A DNA stretch of 64,000 nt from an uncultured Verrucomicrobia subdivision 3 bacterium (GCA_903865745.1 CAIPKV010000078.1:1-64000), one strand, 5' to 3'. Shown: positions 42,843-51,651, numbered from the stretch's first letter. Notes: generated by a model from the sequence alone, not told the origin. Program-made: numbers and translations.

Positions 42843-44702
42843 ATGGACACCGAAGCATTTATCCGTTGGGCGCTGGATGAGGCGCGCACGGTCGAGGAGC
42901 GGTTCACGCTGGAACTGATTGTGGAGCAGGGCATGAGCTATTGGAACTCGCAACACAAGATTTACAAGTTGCACAATTGGGAAGCGCGGGTTGAACTGGA
43001 ACGCCAGCGCTCGCTCAACCCCGCCTATCAGCCGAAGTTCAGCGAGAAGGATGTCCGCCATGCCGCCGAATGTCTGCCGCTTGTGAAGTCGTGGTGGATC
43101 ACCCGAGGTTATCAGGAACGCCAGATCCGCGACCTCAAAGCCTTCGGCTTCCTCACGGAGCTGGAAGATTTCAAGATGGGTTGCGAGGCGGAGGATATCA
43201 GTATTTTCGCCACGCTGCCCAAGCTGCGGGTGCTGCATTTCAGCAGCTCGGAATGCGAGGATTTTAGCCCGCTGGCCGAGTGCCGGCAGTTGCGCGACCT
43301 GGGACTGACGCTGGGCAAATCGGGCTTCCGGGTCGGCACGCACTGGCCAAATGTGAAGGGTTTGGAACAGTTGCAGCAACTGGAAACGCTAAGCCTGAGC
43401 GGAAACCTGTTCGCATTCACGCCCGGCTTGTGCTGGCCGAACGTCCGCACGGCCTCGCTCCATTGCGACCCGTTGCCGACGCGCTCCGTTGGCGAACTGC
43501 CGCAGTTGCCGGCCTGCGAATTTCTTACGCTCGCCGGCGTCGAACGGCTGGACGGCATCGAGAAATTCCCGCGCCTGCGCAACCTGACCATCACCGGCGA
43601 AACGCGTAGTTTCGAGCCGCTGACGGCGTTAAAAGAGCTGACCGCGCTGGCCTGCAACGGCATCGGCCCGCTGGAAGTGCGCCCGCTCACGCGAGTGCCG
43701 AAGTTGCAATGCCTCACCTTTACCGGGAATTACGAGTTCAACCTCGCCAAGCCGCCGCTGCGGGATTACTCGCCACTGGCCGACGCCCCGGTGTTGCGCG
43801 AGCTGGTGGTGGTGGGCTGTCCACCGGTCGATGAAGAGGTCAAGACGTTGCGGGCGCTGCTCATGCCGTGGGACGATGTACTGCTCGCAACGAAGCCGCG
43901 CCCGGTGCCGCCCTTACGCCTAGTGGTCGCGCCGCACAACAAAGGTTGTCCCCGCCACCACGAGCCGGTGCTCGAACCGGATGACCACGGCCTGCCGGAC
44001 CTGATGCTTCGCAAGTTCCAAGGCAATTGGGTGGGCCGCCACCTGTTCAAGGCCATCAGTAAAAAGATCGGTTGCGAGGACTGGGGTACGGCCAGCGGCG
44101 ATTGCGTTTATCGGACCTTCACCATCGAGATTCACGCCTACGCCCTGGTGGAAAAATCCCGCGAAATCGTGGACGCCGCCCGCGCCGCTCTCGCCAGTCT
44201 GCGGCATGATTATGTGGGCATGCTCTGGATCCGCCTCCAATCGCCGGTGCTGGTGGCCACGCCGGCGCAGAAGGAGTTGGAAGCGCAATTCCAAAAGGAA
44301 CAGGATGAGGCGCAATGGGAGCGCGACCAGAAAGACCGGCAGGATTTGCTGGAACGCCAGCACCGGATTGACTTAAAAAAACAGCTCGGCGAAACCATCA
44401 AGCCGAGCGACTTTGTCGTGCCGCCGCAAACACCGATGCCACCTGCACCGTGGGAACGTGACGAAGACGCGGAGGACGACGACGAAAACGGCGCTGGCAG
44501 CGGCGGGATTGCCGTGAAGGAAAAACCTGAACCGCCACCCAATCCGTGGGACAACGAGCATCCGCTGGCCGACCAATATTCCATGATGGCCACCCTCACG
44601 CGGGAGGAACTCTGGGTTCATCCGCGTCAACGCGACATCGCCGTGTATTTGATGAAACAGGAACCGGATTTGGTCATCCCCGAAGACCCAATACCGGAGT
44701 GA
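42843..44702 (+). CDS. Leucine-rich-repeat-like protein with acidic C-terminus
   Basis: The protein is 619 residues from ATG 42843. Residues about 100-330 contain irregular leucine-rich repeats (LTELEDFKMG, LPKLRVLHFS, LRDLGLTLG, LETLSLSGN, FPRLRNLTITG). The middle is not recognised. The C-terminal third holds a charged helix (QFQKEQDEAQWERDQKDRQD), an acidic stretch (DEDAEDDDENG) and Pro-rich segments. No signal peptide is seen, so it is probably cytoplasmic. A similar type occurs as STM4015-like proteins but I cannot assign it. A palindrome GCCCCGTCGGGGC lies just upstream (42786-42798). Confidence 0.6.
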   Translation: MDTEAFIRWALDEARTVEERFTLELIVEQGMSYWNSQHKIYKLHNWEARVELERQRSLNPAYQPKFSEKDVRHAAECLPLVKSWWITRGYQERQIRDLKAFGFLTELEDFKMGCEAEDISIFATLPKLRVLHFSSSECEDFSPLAECRQLRDLGLTLGKSGFRVGTHWPNVKGLEQLQQLETLSLSGNLFAFTPGLCWPNVRTASLHCDPLPTRSVGELPQLPACEFLTLAGVERLDGIEKFPRLRNLTITGETRSFEPLTALKELTALACNGIGPLEVRPLTRVPKLQCLTFTGNYEFNLAKPPLRDYSPLADAPVLRELVVVGCPPVDEEVKTLRALLMPWDDVLLATKPRPVPPLRLVVAPHNKGCPRHHEPVLEPDDHGLPDLMLRKFQGNWVGRHLFKAISKKIGCEDWGTASGDCVYRTFTIEIHAYALVEKSREIVDAARAALASLRHDYVGMLWIRLQSPVLVATPAQKELEAQFQKEQDEAQWERDQKDRQDLLERQHRIDLKKQLGETIKPSDFVVPPQTPMPPAPWERDEDAEDDDENGAGSGGIAVKEKPEPPPNPWDNEHPLADQYSMMATLTREELWVHPRQRDIAVYLMKQEPDLVIPEDPIPE

Positions 44703-44823
44703 ATAGGAAACAATCAGGAACAGCCGTCCCAAGCTGCCGCTCGCAGCCCGATGACACTCACTCGCGGGCCGTCACTGGCTCAACGCCAGTCCTAGGAAGC
44801 TTAGGATAGGCAGTGAAATCACC

Positions 44824-45096
44824 GTTGCACCTCGGCAAATAGCCTTTCCAACTGGTCGTAAAGGCGTCGCAACCCGCCAAATACCCGTCGCAACCAGTCG
44901 GAAGGGCGTCGCAGCCCGTCAAATGCGCGTCGCAGGTCGTCGGCAGGCGTCCGCAAGTCGCCCAAACGACACAACAAGTCGGCGATAGTCCCACGCGAGT
45001 CGTATATAGTCCATCGCGAGTCGGACAGAGTTGACCGCAGTTCGTCGATATATTACCGCAAGTCGCTTGTGTTCCACCGCAGGCCGGTCATGCTGG
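44824..45096 (+). repeat. 21-bp period array C (13 units)
   Basis: Thirteen units of exactly 21 bp start at 44824, most with the core CGCAAGTCG or CGCAACC near the front. Units drift gradually along the array (GTCGCAACCC on the left to ACCGCAAGTC on the right) but register never slips. No consistent internal dyad was found. The array begins about 120 bp after the preceding gene; a perfect 6-bp hairpin ACTGGC/GCCAGT (44774-44790) lies between them. The 434-bp gap holds nothing else recognisable. Confidence 0.82.
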
Positions 45097-45136
45097 TGCG
45101 GGGAACAATCGGTTCGTTCTGCCACCCAATATTATC

Positions 45137-45460
45137 ATGGAAACTCCACTCGCTACCTCGACGCAACCAGCGCGGTCAGTCCTGCCATTGGCCGCACTGG
45201 CGGCGGCGCTGGGTGATCCAACGCGCTGGGCCATTCTCGCGGAGCTGAGTGCGGGCGAGCCGCGGATGGTCAAGGAATTGGCAAAGAAGCTGAAGCGGTC
45301 ACCGTCGCTAATCTCAAAACACCTGAAGATGCTGCAACGCGCGCAGATGGTGGCGACGGGACGAGGGCGGCTTTGGCAGATCCCGACGGCGTTTCTCGCC
45401 GCACCGGATAAGGGACAGGTGGATTTTGGACATTGCCTGCTGCGGCTGACGGGTCCGTAA
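45137..45460 (+). CDS. ArsR-family helix-turn-helix regulator
   Basis: This 107-residue winged-helix protein has LAALAAALGDPTRWAILAEL, then the recognition helix region KLKRSPSLISKHLKMLQRAQ and a beta-wing (VATGRGRLWQIP), as in ArsR/SmtB repressors. Metal-binding Cys motifs (CxC) in the alpha3 helix are absent, so the signal is probably not a metal. It precedes a M14-type peptidase by 56 bp. Confidence 0.82.
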   Translation: METPLATSTQPARSVLPLAALAAALGDPTRWAILAELSAGEPRMVKELAKKLKRSPSLISKHLKMLQRAQMVATGRGRLWQIPTAFLAAPDKGQVDFGHCLLRLTGP

Positions 45461-45516
45461 AAAAGGTTTAGCTAGATACATCTTCTGCAAAAAATTTGTT
45501 TTGCGTCTGGGCGTCA

Positions 45517-46305
45517 ATGCGTGAAATTCTCCGCGTGCAAAAGCTTGGCAAAAATCTGGGCGGTTACCACGGTGAGACGATTGATATCCGCGCCGTCCTG
45601 CGCGACCTCATCGCCGCCGCGCAAGCGCATGGCTGGACGAAGGAAGTTTATCACGCAGCGGATGGCTTCGAGTGGTTTGCCCTGCACCGCTCAGCCCTCA
45701 TCGCTCAACCCTCAACTCGCATCTACATCAGCGCTGGCATTCACGGGGACGAGCCGGCGGCGCCGCTGGCCGCACTGAAATTGTTGCAGGCGAATCAGTG
45801 GCCGGAGAACGCGGAGATTTATCTGCTGCCGTGCTTGAATCCGATTGGCTACACCTTGAACCAGCGCGAGAACGTCGGCGGCATCGATTTGAACCGCGAT
45901 TATCGCCAGCCCAAGGCCGCGGAGACGCGGGCGCATATCGCGTGGCTTACGCGGCAGCGGAAGTTCGATCTGTATCTCTGCCTGCACGAGGATTGGGAGT
46001 CGCACGGCTTTTATCTGTACGAGATAAATCCGGAGGCGAAGCCGTCGCACGCGCTGAAGATGATTGAAGCGGTGAAGTCGGTTTGCCCGGTGGATCTTTC
46101 GGAGACCATCGAAGGCCGGCCGGCGCGGGGCGGCATCATCGAACCCCGGGTCAACCCGGCGGAACGCTCCGACTGGCCGGAGGCGCTGTACCTCATCCAG
46201 CATTTATCGCGGCAAGGTTACACGCTGGAGGCGCCCTCAGATTTCCCGCTGACCGTGCGCGTCAAGGCGCTCGTCGCCGCGGTCAATGTGGCGCTAGGGA
46301 TTTAA
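45517..46305 (+). CDS. M14-type zinc carboxypeptidase/desuccinylase-like protein
   Basis: This 262-residue protein has the M14 zinc site: SAGIHGDEPAAPLAAL (His and Glu), LNPIGYTLNQRENVGGIDLN followed by RDY, and a downstream His in LCLHEDWESHGFYLY. Family members remove C-terminal residues or acyl groups; the substrate is unknown. A low-complexity insert (SALIAQPST, 45694-45720, built from CTCA/CCCT words) interrupts the N-terminal part relative to a smooth fold. No signal peptide. Confidence 0.78.
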   Translation: MREILRVQKLGKNLGGYHGETIDIRAVLRDLIAAAQAHGWTKEVYHAADGFEWFALHRSALIAQPSTRIYISAGIHGDEPAAPLAALKLLQANQWPENAEIYLLPCLNPIGYTLNQRENVGGIDLNRDYRQPKAAETRAHIAWLTRQRKFDLYLCLHEDWESHGFYLYEINPEAKPSHALKMIEAVKSVCPVDLSETIEGRPARGGIIEPRVNPAERSDWPEALYLIQHLSRQGYTLEAPSDFPLTVRVKALVAAVNVALGI

Positions 46306-46324
46306 GCCAGGGATTCAATCCAAA

Positions 46325-46358
46325 TAAAAAAGGCGCGGATAAATCCGCGCCTTGAAAG
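46325..46358. terminator. Bidirectional intrinsic terminator
   Basis: AAGGCGCGGA and TCCGCGCCTT form a perfect 10-bp stem (46330-46339 with 46344-46353) with a TAAA loop. On the minus strand it is followed by a T-run, giving a strong terminator for the cyclophilin gene; it lies between convergent genes. Confidence 0.88.
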
Positions 46359-46373
46359 GGGTTTGCTAAAAGA

Positions 46374-46874
46374 TTACTTCGCAGTTTCCGCCGCCACAAT
46401 CTTTACGCTGATGAGGCTCTGCTTGGTGACGGGGCGGTCGCCGGGATGCGTGGGCGTGGTGCCGATTTTTTCAAGTACGTCGTCGCCCTTGATGAGCTTG
46501 CCGAAGGCGGTGTATTGGCGGTCGAGGAAACGCGGGTCGCCGTGGCAGATGAAAAACTGCGAACCGGCGGAGTCGGGATGCTGGGAGCGCGCCATGGAGA
46601 GGACGCCGCGGACGTGGGGCTTGTCGTTGAACTCGGCCTTGACCTGGTGGCCGGGTCCGCCAGTGCCCCAGAGGTGCTGCTTGGAATCGTCCTTGGTGTT
46701 CGGATCGCCACCTTGGATCATAAACCCTTTGATGACGCGATGAAAACAGGTGCCGTCGTAAAAGCCGGACTTGGCGAGCTTCTTGAAATTCTCGACGTGC
46801 TTGGGCGCGACGTCCGGCCAGAATTCGAGGGTCATTTCGCCGGCGGTGGTGGTGAGGATGGCAACTTCGCTCAT
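46374..46874 (-). CDS. Peptidyl-prolyl cis-trans isomerase (cyclophilin), cytoplasmic
   Basis: This 166-residue cyclophilin has no signal peptide. Catalytic-region motifs: FHRVIKGFMIQGGDPN, a GVLSMAR segment and GSQFFICHGD. It accelerates proline isomerisation in folding proteins. It lies 30 bp downstream of a second, exported cyclophilin that is highly similar along the domain, so the two arose by tandem duplication. Confidence 0.94.
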   Translation of the reverse strand: MSEVAILTTTAGEMTLEFWPDVAPKHVENFKKLAKSGFYDGTCFHRVIKGFMIQGGDPNTKDDSKQHLWGTGGPGHQVKAEFNDKPHVRGVLSMARSQHPDSAGSQFFICHGDPRFLDRQYTAFGKLIKGDDVLEKIGTTPTHPGDRPVTKQSLISVKIVAAETAK

Positions 46875-46904
46875 ATAATTATTCTTAGATTTGAAGGGGT
46901 TGAT

Positions 46905-47531
46905 TTATTTCACGCTGTCGGCAGGCACAATCTTGATGCTGATGACGCCGACGCGCTTGAGCGGCTTGCTCGGTTCGCCGGAAGCGCTGGGGCCGACGGG
47001 CGTGGCGGCAATCTTGGCGAGGACGTCCTCACCCTTGATGAGCTTGCCGAACGCGGTGTATTGATGGTCGAGGAAGGAGGCATTGCCATCGCAAATGAAA
47101 AACTGCGAACCGGCGGAATCGGGATCCGAGCTGCGCGCCATGGAGAGGACGCCGAGTTGGTGGGAATTGTTATTGAACTCAGCCTTGATGGAATAACCGG
47201 GACCGCCGGTGCCCCATTGGTCTTCCTTGCTCGCGTCCTTGGACAGCGGGTCGCCGCCCTGAATCATGAAACCCTTGATGATGCGATGGAAACAGGTGCC
47301 GTCGTAAAAGCCCGAGCTGGAGAGCTTCTTGAAATTGGCGACGGTCGCAGGCGCGACGTCCGGCCAGAAGGTGGCGACCATCGTGCCTTCGGTCGTGGTG
47401 ATGACGGCGACTTCGCCGGCAACGCTGTTGGTTTTCACGGCCGGCGCGGCGGCGGGCGCGTTGGTGTCATCGGCTTGAACAGTGGCGACGGCCAACAAGC
47501 CGAGCGCGCAGATTAAAGAAATGGTTTTCAT
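46905..47531 (-). CDS. Peptidyl-prolyl cis-trans isomerase (cyclophilin), exported
   Basis: The protein is 208 residues from ATG 47531. Signal peptide MKTISLICALGLLAVATVQA, a short Ala/Pro linker, then the cyclophilin domain (FHRIIKGFMIQGGDPL, GVLSMARSSDPDSAGSQFF). It probably acts in the periplasm. Tandem with the cytoplasmic copy downstream. Confidence 0.93.
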   Translation of the reverse strand: MKTISLICALGLLAVATVQADDTNAPAAAPAVKTNSVAGEVAVITTTEGTMVATFWPDVAPATVANFKKLSSSGFYDGTCFHRIIKGFMIQGGDPLSKDASKEDQWGTGGPGYSIKAEFNNNSHQLGVLSMARSSDPDSAGSQFFICDGNASFLDHQYTAFGKLIKGEDVLAKIAATPVGPSASGEPSKPLKRVGVISIKIVPADSVK

Positions 47532-47581
47532 GGGCGGAAAATTTTCCATAGCGGCAGCCAAAAGTCACGCGCGGAATGAAA

Positions 47582-48724
47582 TCATTTCCGGCGCGGATCG
47601 TTTTGCATCGAGCTCGAGATGAGGCTGGCCTGGGGTCGCCGGCCCCGACGGAAGACGAGCAGCAAGACGACAATGACGATGGCAACAATGAGAGTGATGA
47701 TAATTAATAACCGATGCGATGCCGGTTTGACTGATTCGCCAATGGGATTGGTGACGATGGCGGCCGCATTGGTAGGCGCGGTCACAACTGCGGCTGGCGG
47801 ACTGGCGGGCGACGGAACCGCGACGGGATTGGGCGCGGGCGGACTGGTTTTAACCGCCACGGAAGCGGGGACGGAAACGGGTTTGCTAACAGGCGCGACA
47901 ACAACGTTGGGAGTCGCAACTGGCGGCGGGTTTGTGACGGGTGAAACCGAGGGCGGCGGCGATGAACTGCCCGGAGCAACTACGTTGTTACCATTGATGA
48001 TTAAATCCGGCACGACCGCGGGTGTGGGCTTGACGATCGTCACATTCCGCAGAGCGGGCGGAGGATTGGTCATGGGTGGGGGCGCGGGCGCAAAGAAGAG
48101 CGGAATGTTGATCTCGCCGGGCGGGAAATTAACCGTGCAGCCGATGTATTTACCCGAGAGCGTGCGAATCAACACGACGAACGGCTGCTGGGATTTTTTA
48201 CGCTCTGCGAAACCATCTTGAAAGTTCTGGCTGATGCCGCGGTCGTAGGGCGTACCCGTAAGGTCGCTCTCGCCGGCGCAAAGGATAACGATGGTGAGCC
48301 GTTCGGAGTCGGCAATGACATTACCCAGCAGCGGTTGCAAGACAGCGAGTTGCGAATCACCAATATAGGGGCGCGAGCGCAGGAAGGCTGTCAGGTTAGT
48401 GGTGAACGTCTTGGCCCGGCCCGGACCCCAAGTCATGAGCGGAAACTGCCCGGCGTGAAGCTTGTGGTCGAAAGCCCAGACGCCAAGGTTGTCGCCATCC
48501 TGCAACCGGCCCTCGGCCCCCGTCGCAAAGAAGTTTGAAATCACTTCCTCCGTCGCGGGCAGACGTTTTTTCATGGTCGCGGACAAATCAAAAACAAAGA
48601 GCCAGCGCGCCGGACTTTTGGGCTGGGCGAAGGCAACGGCCGGCAACAGTAGCGTCACTAGCAGCCAGCAAAAGAGGCTTTTGACGAGGGTGACGGAATA
48701 AAGGTGGCGGCGCGGATGATTCAT
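47582..48724 (-). CDS. vWA-like protein with proline-rich stalk and C-terminal anchor
   Basis: This 380-residue protein has a signal peptide (residues 15-33), a von Willebrand A-like domain (about 38-200) with a MIDAS-like FVFDLSATMKKRL (D-x-S-x-T) and GDNLGVWAFDH. A long Pro/Val/Ala-rich stalk (215-330) leads to a C-terminal transmembrane helix (RLLIIITLIVAIVIVVLLLV) with an Arg-rich tail. The domain should face the periplasm. It lies 3 bp after a NYN-domain gene. Confidence 0.65.
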   Translation of the reverse strand: MNHPRRHLYSVTLVKSLFCWLLVTLLLPAVAFAQPKSPARWLFVFDLSATMKKRLPATEEVISNFFATGAEGRLQDGDNLGVWAFDHKLHAGQFPLMTWGPGRAKTFTTNLTAFLRSRPYIGDSQLAVLQPLLGNVIADSERLTIVILCAGESDLTGTPYDRGISQNFQDGFAERKKSQQPFVVLIRTLSGKYIGCTVNFPPGEINIPLFFAPAPPPMTNPPPALRNVTIVKPTPAVVPDLIINGNNVVAPGSSSPPPSVSPVTNPPPVATPNVVVAPVSKPVSVPASVAVKTSPPAPNPVAVPSPASPPAAVVTAPTNAAAIVTNPIGESVKPASHRLLIIITLIVAIVIVVLLLVFRRGRRPQASLISSSMQNDPRRK

Positions 48725-48727
48725 GGT

Positions 48728-49198
48728 TCAACGCGAGCGGAAAAACCGGTTACGCTCGGAACGGTTGTGATTGTTGAGGTTTTCCGTAAGGTTCGCCAGC
48801 GCATTCTGTATCAGGGCAATGAAGTTGCCGCAACTGGCGACTGAACTGCCGAAGCCACTCACGGTATTGCGCTCCGCAAAATCATCGGTCACCACCAGCA
48901 CCTCGCCATAATCCTGAAAGCGGTGCGCGGCGCGTTCGATCAAATCATCGGCGGTCTGGCCGGCATTGGAATAAAGCACTTCGACCGATTTACCGGCCTC
49001 GTTTTTGGGCTTAGTCCGGCGCGCGCCGCGGCCATCAAAGAAGATGGTTACGGGCGTGCCGCAAGCATCTTGATATTGCGTGAGGATTTCGATTAGTGCG
49101 TCGCGCGCGGTTTCGGAATGGCGCGGCGAACCTTCCGCCAACTCCGGCCAGTTGTGCAGGAGGCTGTAGCCATCCACTAGAATGCGAACCAGCGCCAT
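48728..49198 (-). CDS. NYN/YacP-like RNase domain protein
   Basis: The protein is 156 residues from ATG 49198; the longer frame overlaps the terminator region upstream. NYN (PIN-like) features: ILVDGYSLLHNWPEL, TIFFDGRGARRTKPK and VLVVTDDFAERNTVSGFG, giving the acidic metal-binding residues. YacP/Rae1 relatives are ribosome-associated endoribonucleases; the role here is inferred from fold. Coupled to the vWA gene. Confidence 0.8.
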   Translation of the reverse strand: MALVRILVDGYSLLHNWPELAEGSPRHSETARDALIEILTQYQDACGTPVTIFFDGRGARRTKPKNEAGKSVEVLYSNAGQTADDLIERAAHRFQDYGEVLVVTDDFAERNTVSGFGSSVASCGNFIALIQNALANLTENLNNHNRSERNRFFRSR

Positions 49199-49261
49199 GG
49201 GCCAAGGATATTGACGCCGGCCAATTTCGTCCATGAAACAAAGCTGCGCCGCGAAATAATT

Positions 49262-49300
49262 TAAAAAAAAAGCCCGTTCCAAATAACTGGAACGGGCTGA
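49262..49300 (-). terminator. Intrinsic terminator after lipoprotein gene
   Basis: AGCCCGTTCCA and TGGAACGGGCT (49271-49281 with 49288-49298) form an 11-bp stem with a 6-nt loop. On the minus strand it is followed by a run of nine T, terminating the gene at 49317. Confidence 0.9.
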
Positions 49301-49316
49301 AAGACTAAAGACTTAA

Positions 49317-49712
49317 TCAGCGCGCCAATTGCAGCGAGATTTCGGTGGCCAGTTCGTGCGACAAATTTACATCGCTCACGCCCCAGGAACTGCGCGCCTG
49401 CACATCAACCTGCGTGGTTCGGGGATCCACGGCTTGCACACGAATCCAAACATTTTTCTGGTTAACTTTGCCTTGAAGCGAGCGGGTGGCGTTGGTGTTG
49501 TCGTGCGGAATGTATTCGGCAATCAGTACGCCGTTGTTCTGAATAACAACAACGGAAGCCTGATAGACCTGGTCGATGGTGCGCTGGTAGCGATTGCTCA
49601 ATGTGTCTTTGCTCCAAGTGCAGGCGAAGGTGTGCGTGTCGCTGACGGTTTTAACACAACCGGTGGCGACCAAGGCGGCTCCGGCGAGAACGGCTAGAAA
49701 TTTAATTTTCAT
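49317..49712 (-). CDS. Putative lipoprotein
   Basis: The protein is 131 residues from ATG 49712. The lipobox is LVATGC (Cys near residue 18), so it should be lipid-anchored. The mature part begins with a His/Cys/Trp-containing stretch and then a TIDQVYQASVVVIQNNGVLIA segment, resembling DUF3568-type small lipoproteins. Function unknown. A strong terminator follows. Confidence 0.7.
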   Translation of the reverse strand: MKIKFLAVLAGAALVATGCVKTVSDTHTFACTWSKDTLSNRYQRTIDQVYQASVVVIQNNGVLIAEYIPHDNTNATRSLQGKVNQKNVWIRVQAVDPRTTQVDVQARSSWGVSDVNLSHELATEISLQLAR

Positions 49713-49836
49713 ATGCGGACAAAACACCCGAAAACCGAGCGCACGTCAAGCACGATTCATCACGGTCTGCCCATTGGCCGGCTAACTGCGATAATTTGCA
49801 ACTTTCAACTGGCGACGGTTTTCAATAAAAGTCTTT

Positions 49837-51108
49837 ATGCCACAGTTTTCCTACAAGGCCCGCAAACGTTCCGGCGAACTCGTCGAGGGCGTGCTTGAGG
49901 TGCCGGACCGCGCCGCCGCGCTGGCGCAAATCCAGCGTTCTGGTCTGTTCCCCTTGGCTGTGGCCGACGTAAAGGCGGGCGCAACGACCGCCGGTAAGGG
50001 CGCGAGCAAGGACGGTGTGAACCTGATGTCGCTGCTGCCGCAATCGATGCGCGCGCAAATGTCGCAGAAGCGGAAGCCGAAGTTACAGGAGTTGGCGACG
50101 TTCACCACCCAGCTAGCAAACCTGCTCAACTCCGGCATGCCGCTGACCGTGGCGCTGACCAGCATGACGCATTTGGAGACGAAGGGAATTCCAGCCGAGG
50201 TCAGCCGCGAGTTGAAACAGGAGGTGACGGAAGGCCGGGCCTTGTCGGACGCGATGACGCGACAGCCACGCATCTTTTCGGATTTATATATCAACATGGT
50301 GCGCGCGGGTGAATCATCCGGCTCGCTCGTGCCGGTGTTGCGGCGCATGGCCACGCACTTCCAGCAATTCGCCGAGGTGCAGGCGAAGTTCAAGTCGGCA
50401 ATGATTTATCCGGTGATGGTAATCTGCGTGGGGCTGATGCTCATCACGTTTTTCATGACGGTGATGATGCCGAAGTTCATCGAGATTTTTAACGGTTTCA
50501 ATATCCAACTGCCGTTGCCCACGCGGTTTTTGATTGGCCTGAGTCGGATGTTCACGTCGTATTGGTGGCTGATGGGTTTATCGGTGATTGCTCTGATAAT
50601 TTTGTTCAAGCGTTTCCAATCCAGCCCTGCGGGCGCGCGGAAATTGGATGAATGGCGAATGAAGCTGCCGGTATTTGGTCGCGTCGTGCAGATCAATCTG
50701 TTCGGGCAGTTCGCGCGGACGTTGGGCACATTGCTACAAAACGGCGTGCCAGTGCTGACCGCTCTGAAAATCACTGAGCAAGTCATGTCGAATGTGCTCA
50801 TCCGCGAGGCCATCGCCAAGACGCGCGCGGCGGTGACGGACGGCAAAACGCTCGCGCAACCGCTAGCGCAGAGCAAACTGTTCCCTCAACTCATGGTGGA
50901 TCTTGTGCGCATCGGCGAGGACACGGGCGACGTACCGGGAGCGCTAAACAACCTCGCCGACACCTATGAGACCGAGCTGCAAATCGCCTTGCGCGTGATG
51001 AGCGATCTCATCGGCCCAGTGCTCATCATTGTCATGGCCATAGTCGTTGGGTTTCTCCTTTTGAGCATCTTCCTGCCGCTGTTCAAGCTGATTTCGTCCA
51101 TCCACTAA
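49837..51108 (+). CDS. gspF: Type II secretion/type IV pilus inner-membrane protein GspF/PilC
   Basis: This 423-residue platform protein starts PQFSYKARKRSGELVEGVLE. Two T2SSF domains are present, each with the FTTQLANLLNSGMPLTVAL and FARTLGTLLQNGVPVLTALK pattern, and three transmembrane helices (about 188-210, 240-260, 390-415). It opens a tightly packed pseudopilin operon whose next ATG follows its stop immediately. The ATPase GspE and channel GspD are not in the window. Confidence 0.92.
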   Translation: MPQFSYKARKRSGELVEGVLEVPDRAAALAQIQRSGLFPLAVADVKAGATTAGKGASKDGVNLMSLLPQSMRAQMSQKRKPKLQELATFTTQLANLLNSGMPLTVALTSMTHLETKGIPAEVSRELKQEVTEGRALSDAMTRQPRIFSDLYINMVRAGESSGSLVPVLRRMATHFQQFAEVQAKFKSAMIYPVMVICVGLMLITFFMTVMMPKFIEIFNGFNIQLPLPTRFLIGLSRMFTSYWWLMGLSVIALIILFKRFQSSPAGARKLDEWRMKLPVFGRVVQINLFGQFARTLGTLLQNGVPVLTALKITEQVMSNVLIREAIAKTRAAVTDGKTLAQPLAQSKLFPQLMVDLVRIGEDTGDVPGALNNLADTYETELQIALRVMSDLIGPVLIIVMAIVVGFLLLSIFLPLFKLISSIH

Positions 51109-51651
51109 ATGAAATTAAGTATGGCGCATGGCGTATGGCGAATTTCCCCCGGCACGGTCGACGGAAGAAACCTAAAGCTCTTTCGCGCTTTCACACTCAT
51201 CGAAGTCATGGTTGTAATTGCCATCATCGGATTGGTCGCAGCAATGGGGATGCCGTCGTTACTGCGAGCAGTGCAAAAGGAAGGGATGCGCAAGGCACTA
51301 AGCGATTTTCAAGATGTGTGCTTCACGGCGCGCGAACGGGCAATTTTCTCCCACCAGAAAACTTCGGTGCTGATTCACCCGGCGCAGGGCGATTTTAGCG
51401 TGGACGGTGCGGCGACGGGCACGATGAATCACGGCAAGGTTGCCGCCAGCACGCTGCCTGACAATATCAAGTTCGCGATGCTCGACATTTTCCGGCAGGA
51501 CTATTTGGAATCGGATTGGGCACGGATTTTCTTCTACCCAGACGGCACCTGCGACGAATCGGTCATCGTCTTTCTAGGTCGGGGTGAATCGGAGAAAATC
51601 ACGTTGGACTACGCCACCGCCACACCCATCGTCAGCGATGTGAACCAATGA
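51109..51651 (+). CDS. gspH: Pseudopilin, GspH-like
   Basis: This 180-residue prepilin-like protein has an unusually long leader of about 26 residues before the cleavage motif RAFTLIEVMVVIAIIGLVAA. The leader DNA contains the word repeat GCATGGCGTATGGCGAAT, so part of it may be inserted simple sequence or a downstream start may be used. The C-terminal domain resembles GspH (minor pseudopilin). Assignment to H rather than G is by operon order and lack of the GspG calcium-site pattern. Confidence 0.75.
   Translation: MKLSMAHGVWRISPGTVDGRNLKLFRAFTLIEVMVVIAIIGLVAAMGMPSLLRAVQKEGMRKALSDFQDVCFTARERAIFSHQKTSVLIHPAQGDFSVDGAATGTMNHGKVAASTLPDNIKFAMLDIFRQDYLESDWARIFFYPDGTCDESVIVFLGRGESEKITLDYATATPIVSDVNQ

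Noticed and set aside
44730-44815. tRNA-like sequence with a T-arm-like hairpin (ACTGGC/GCCAGT)
   Set aside because: No acceptor, D or anticodon arm could be folded around it.
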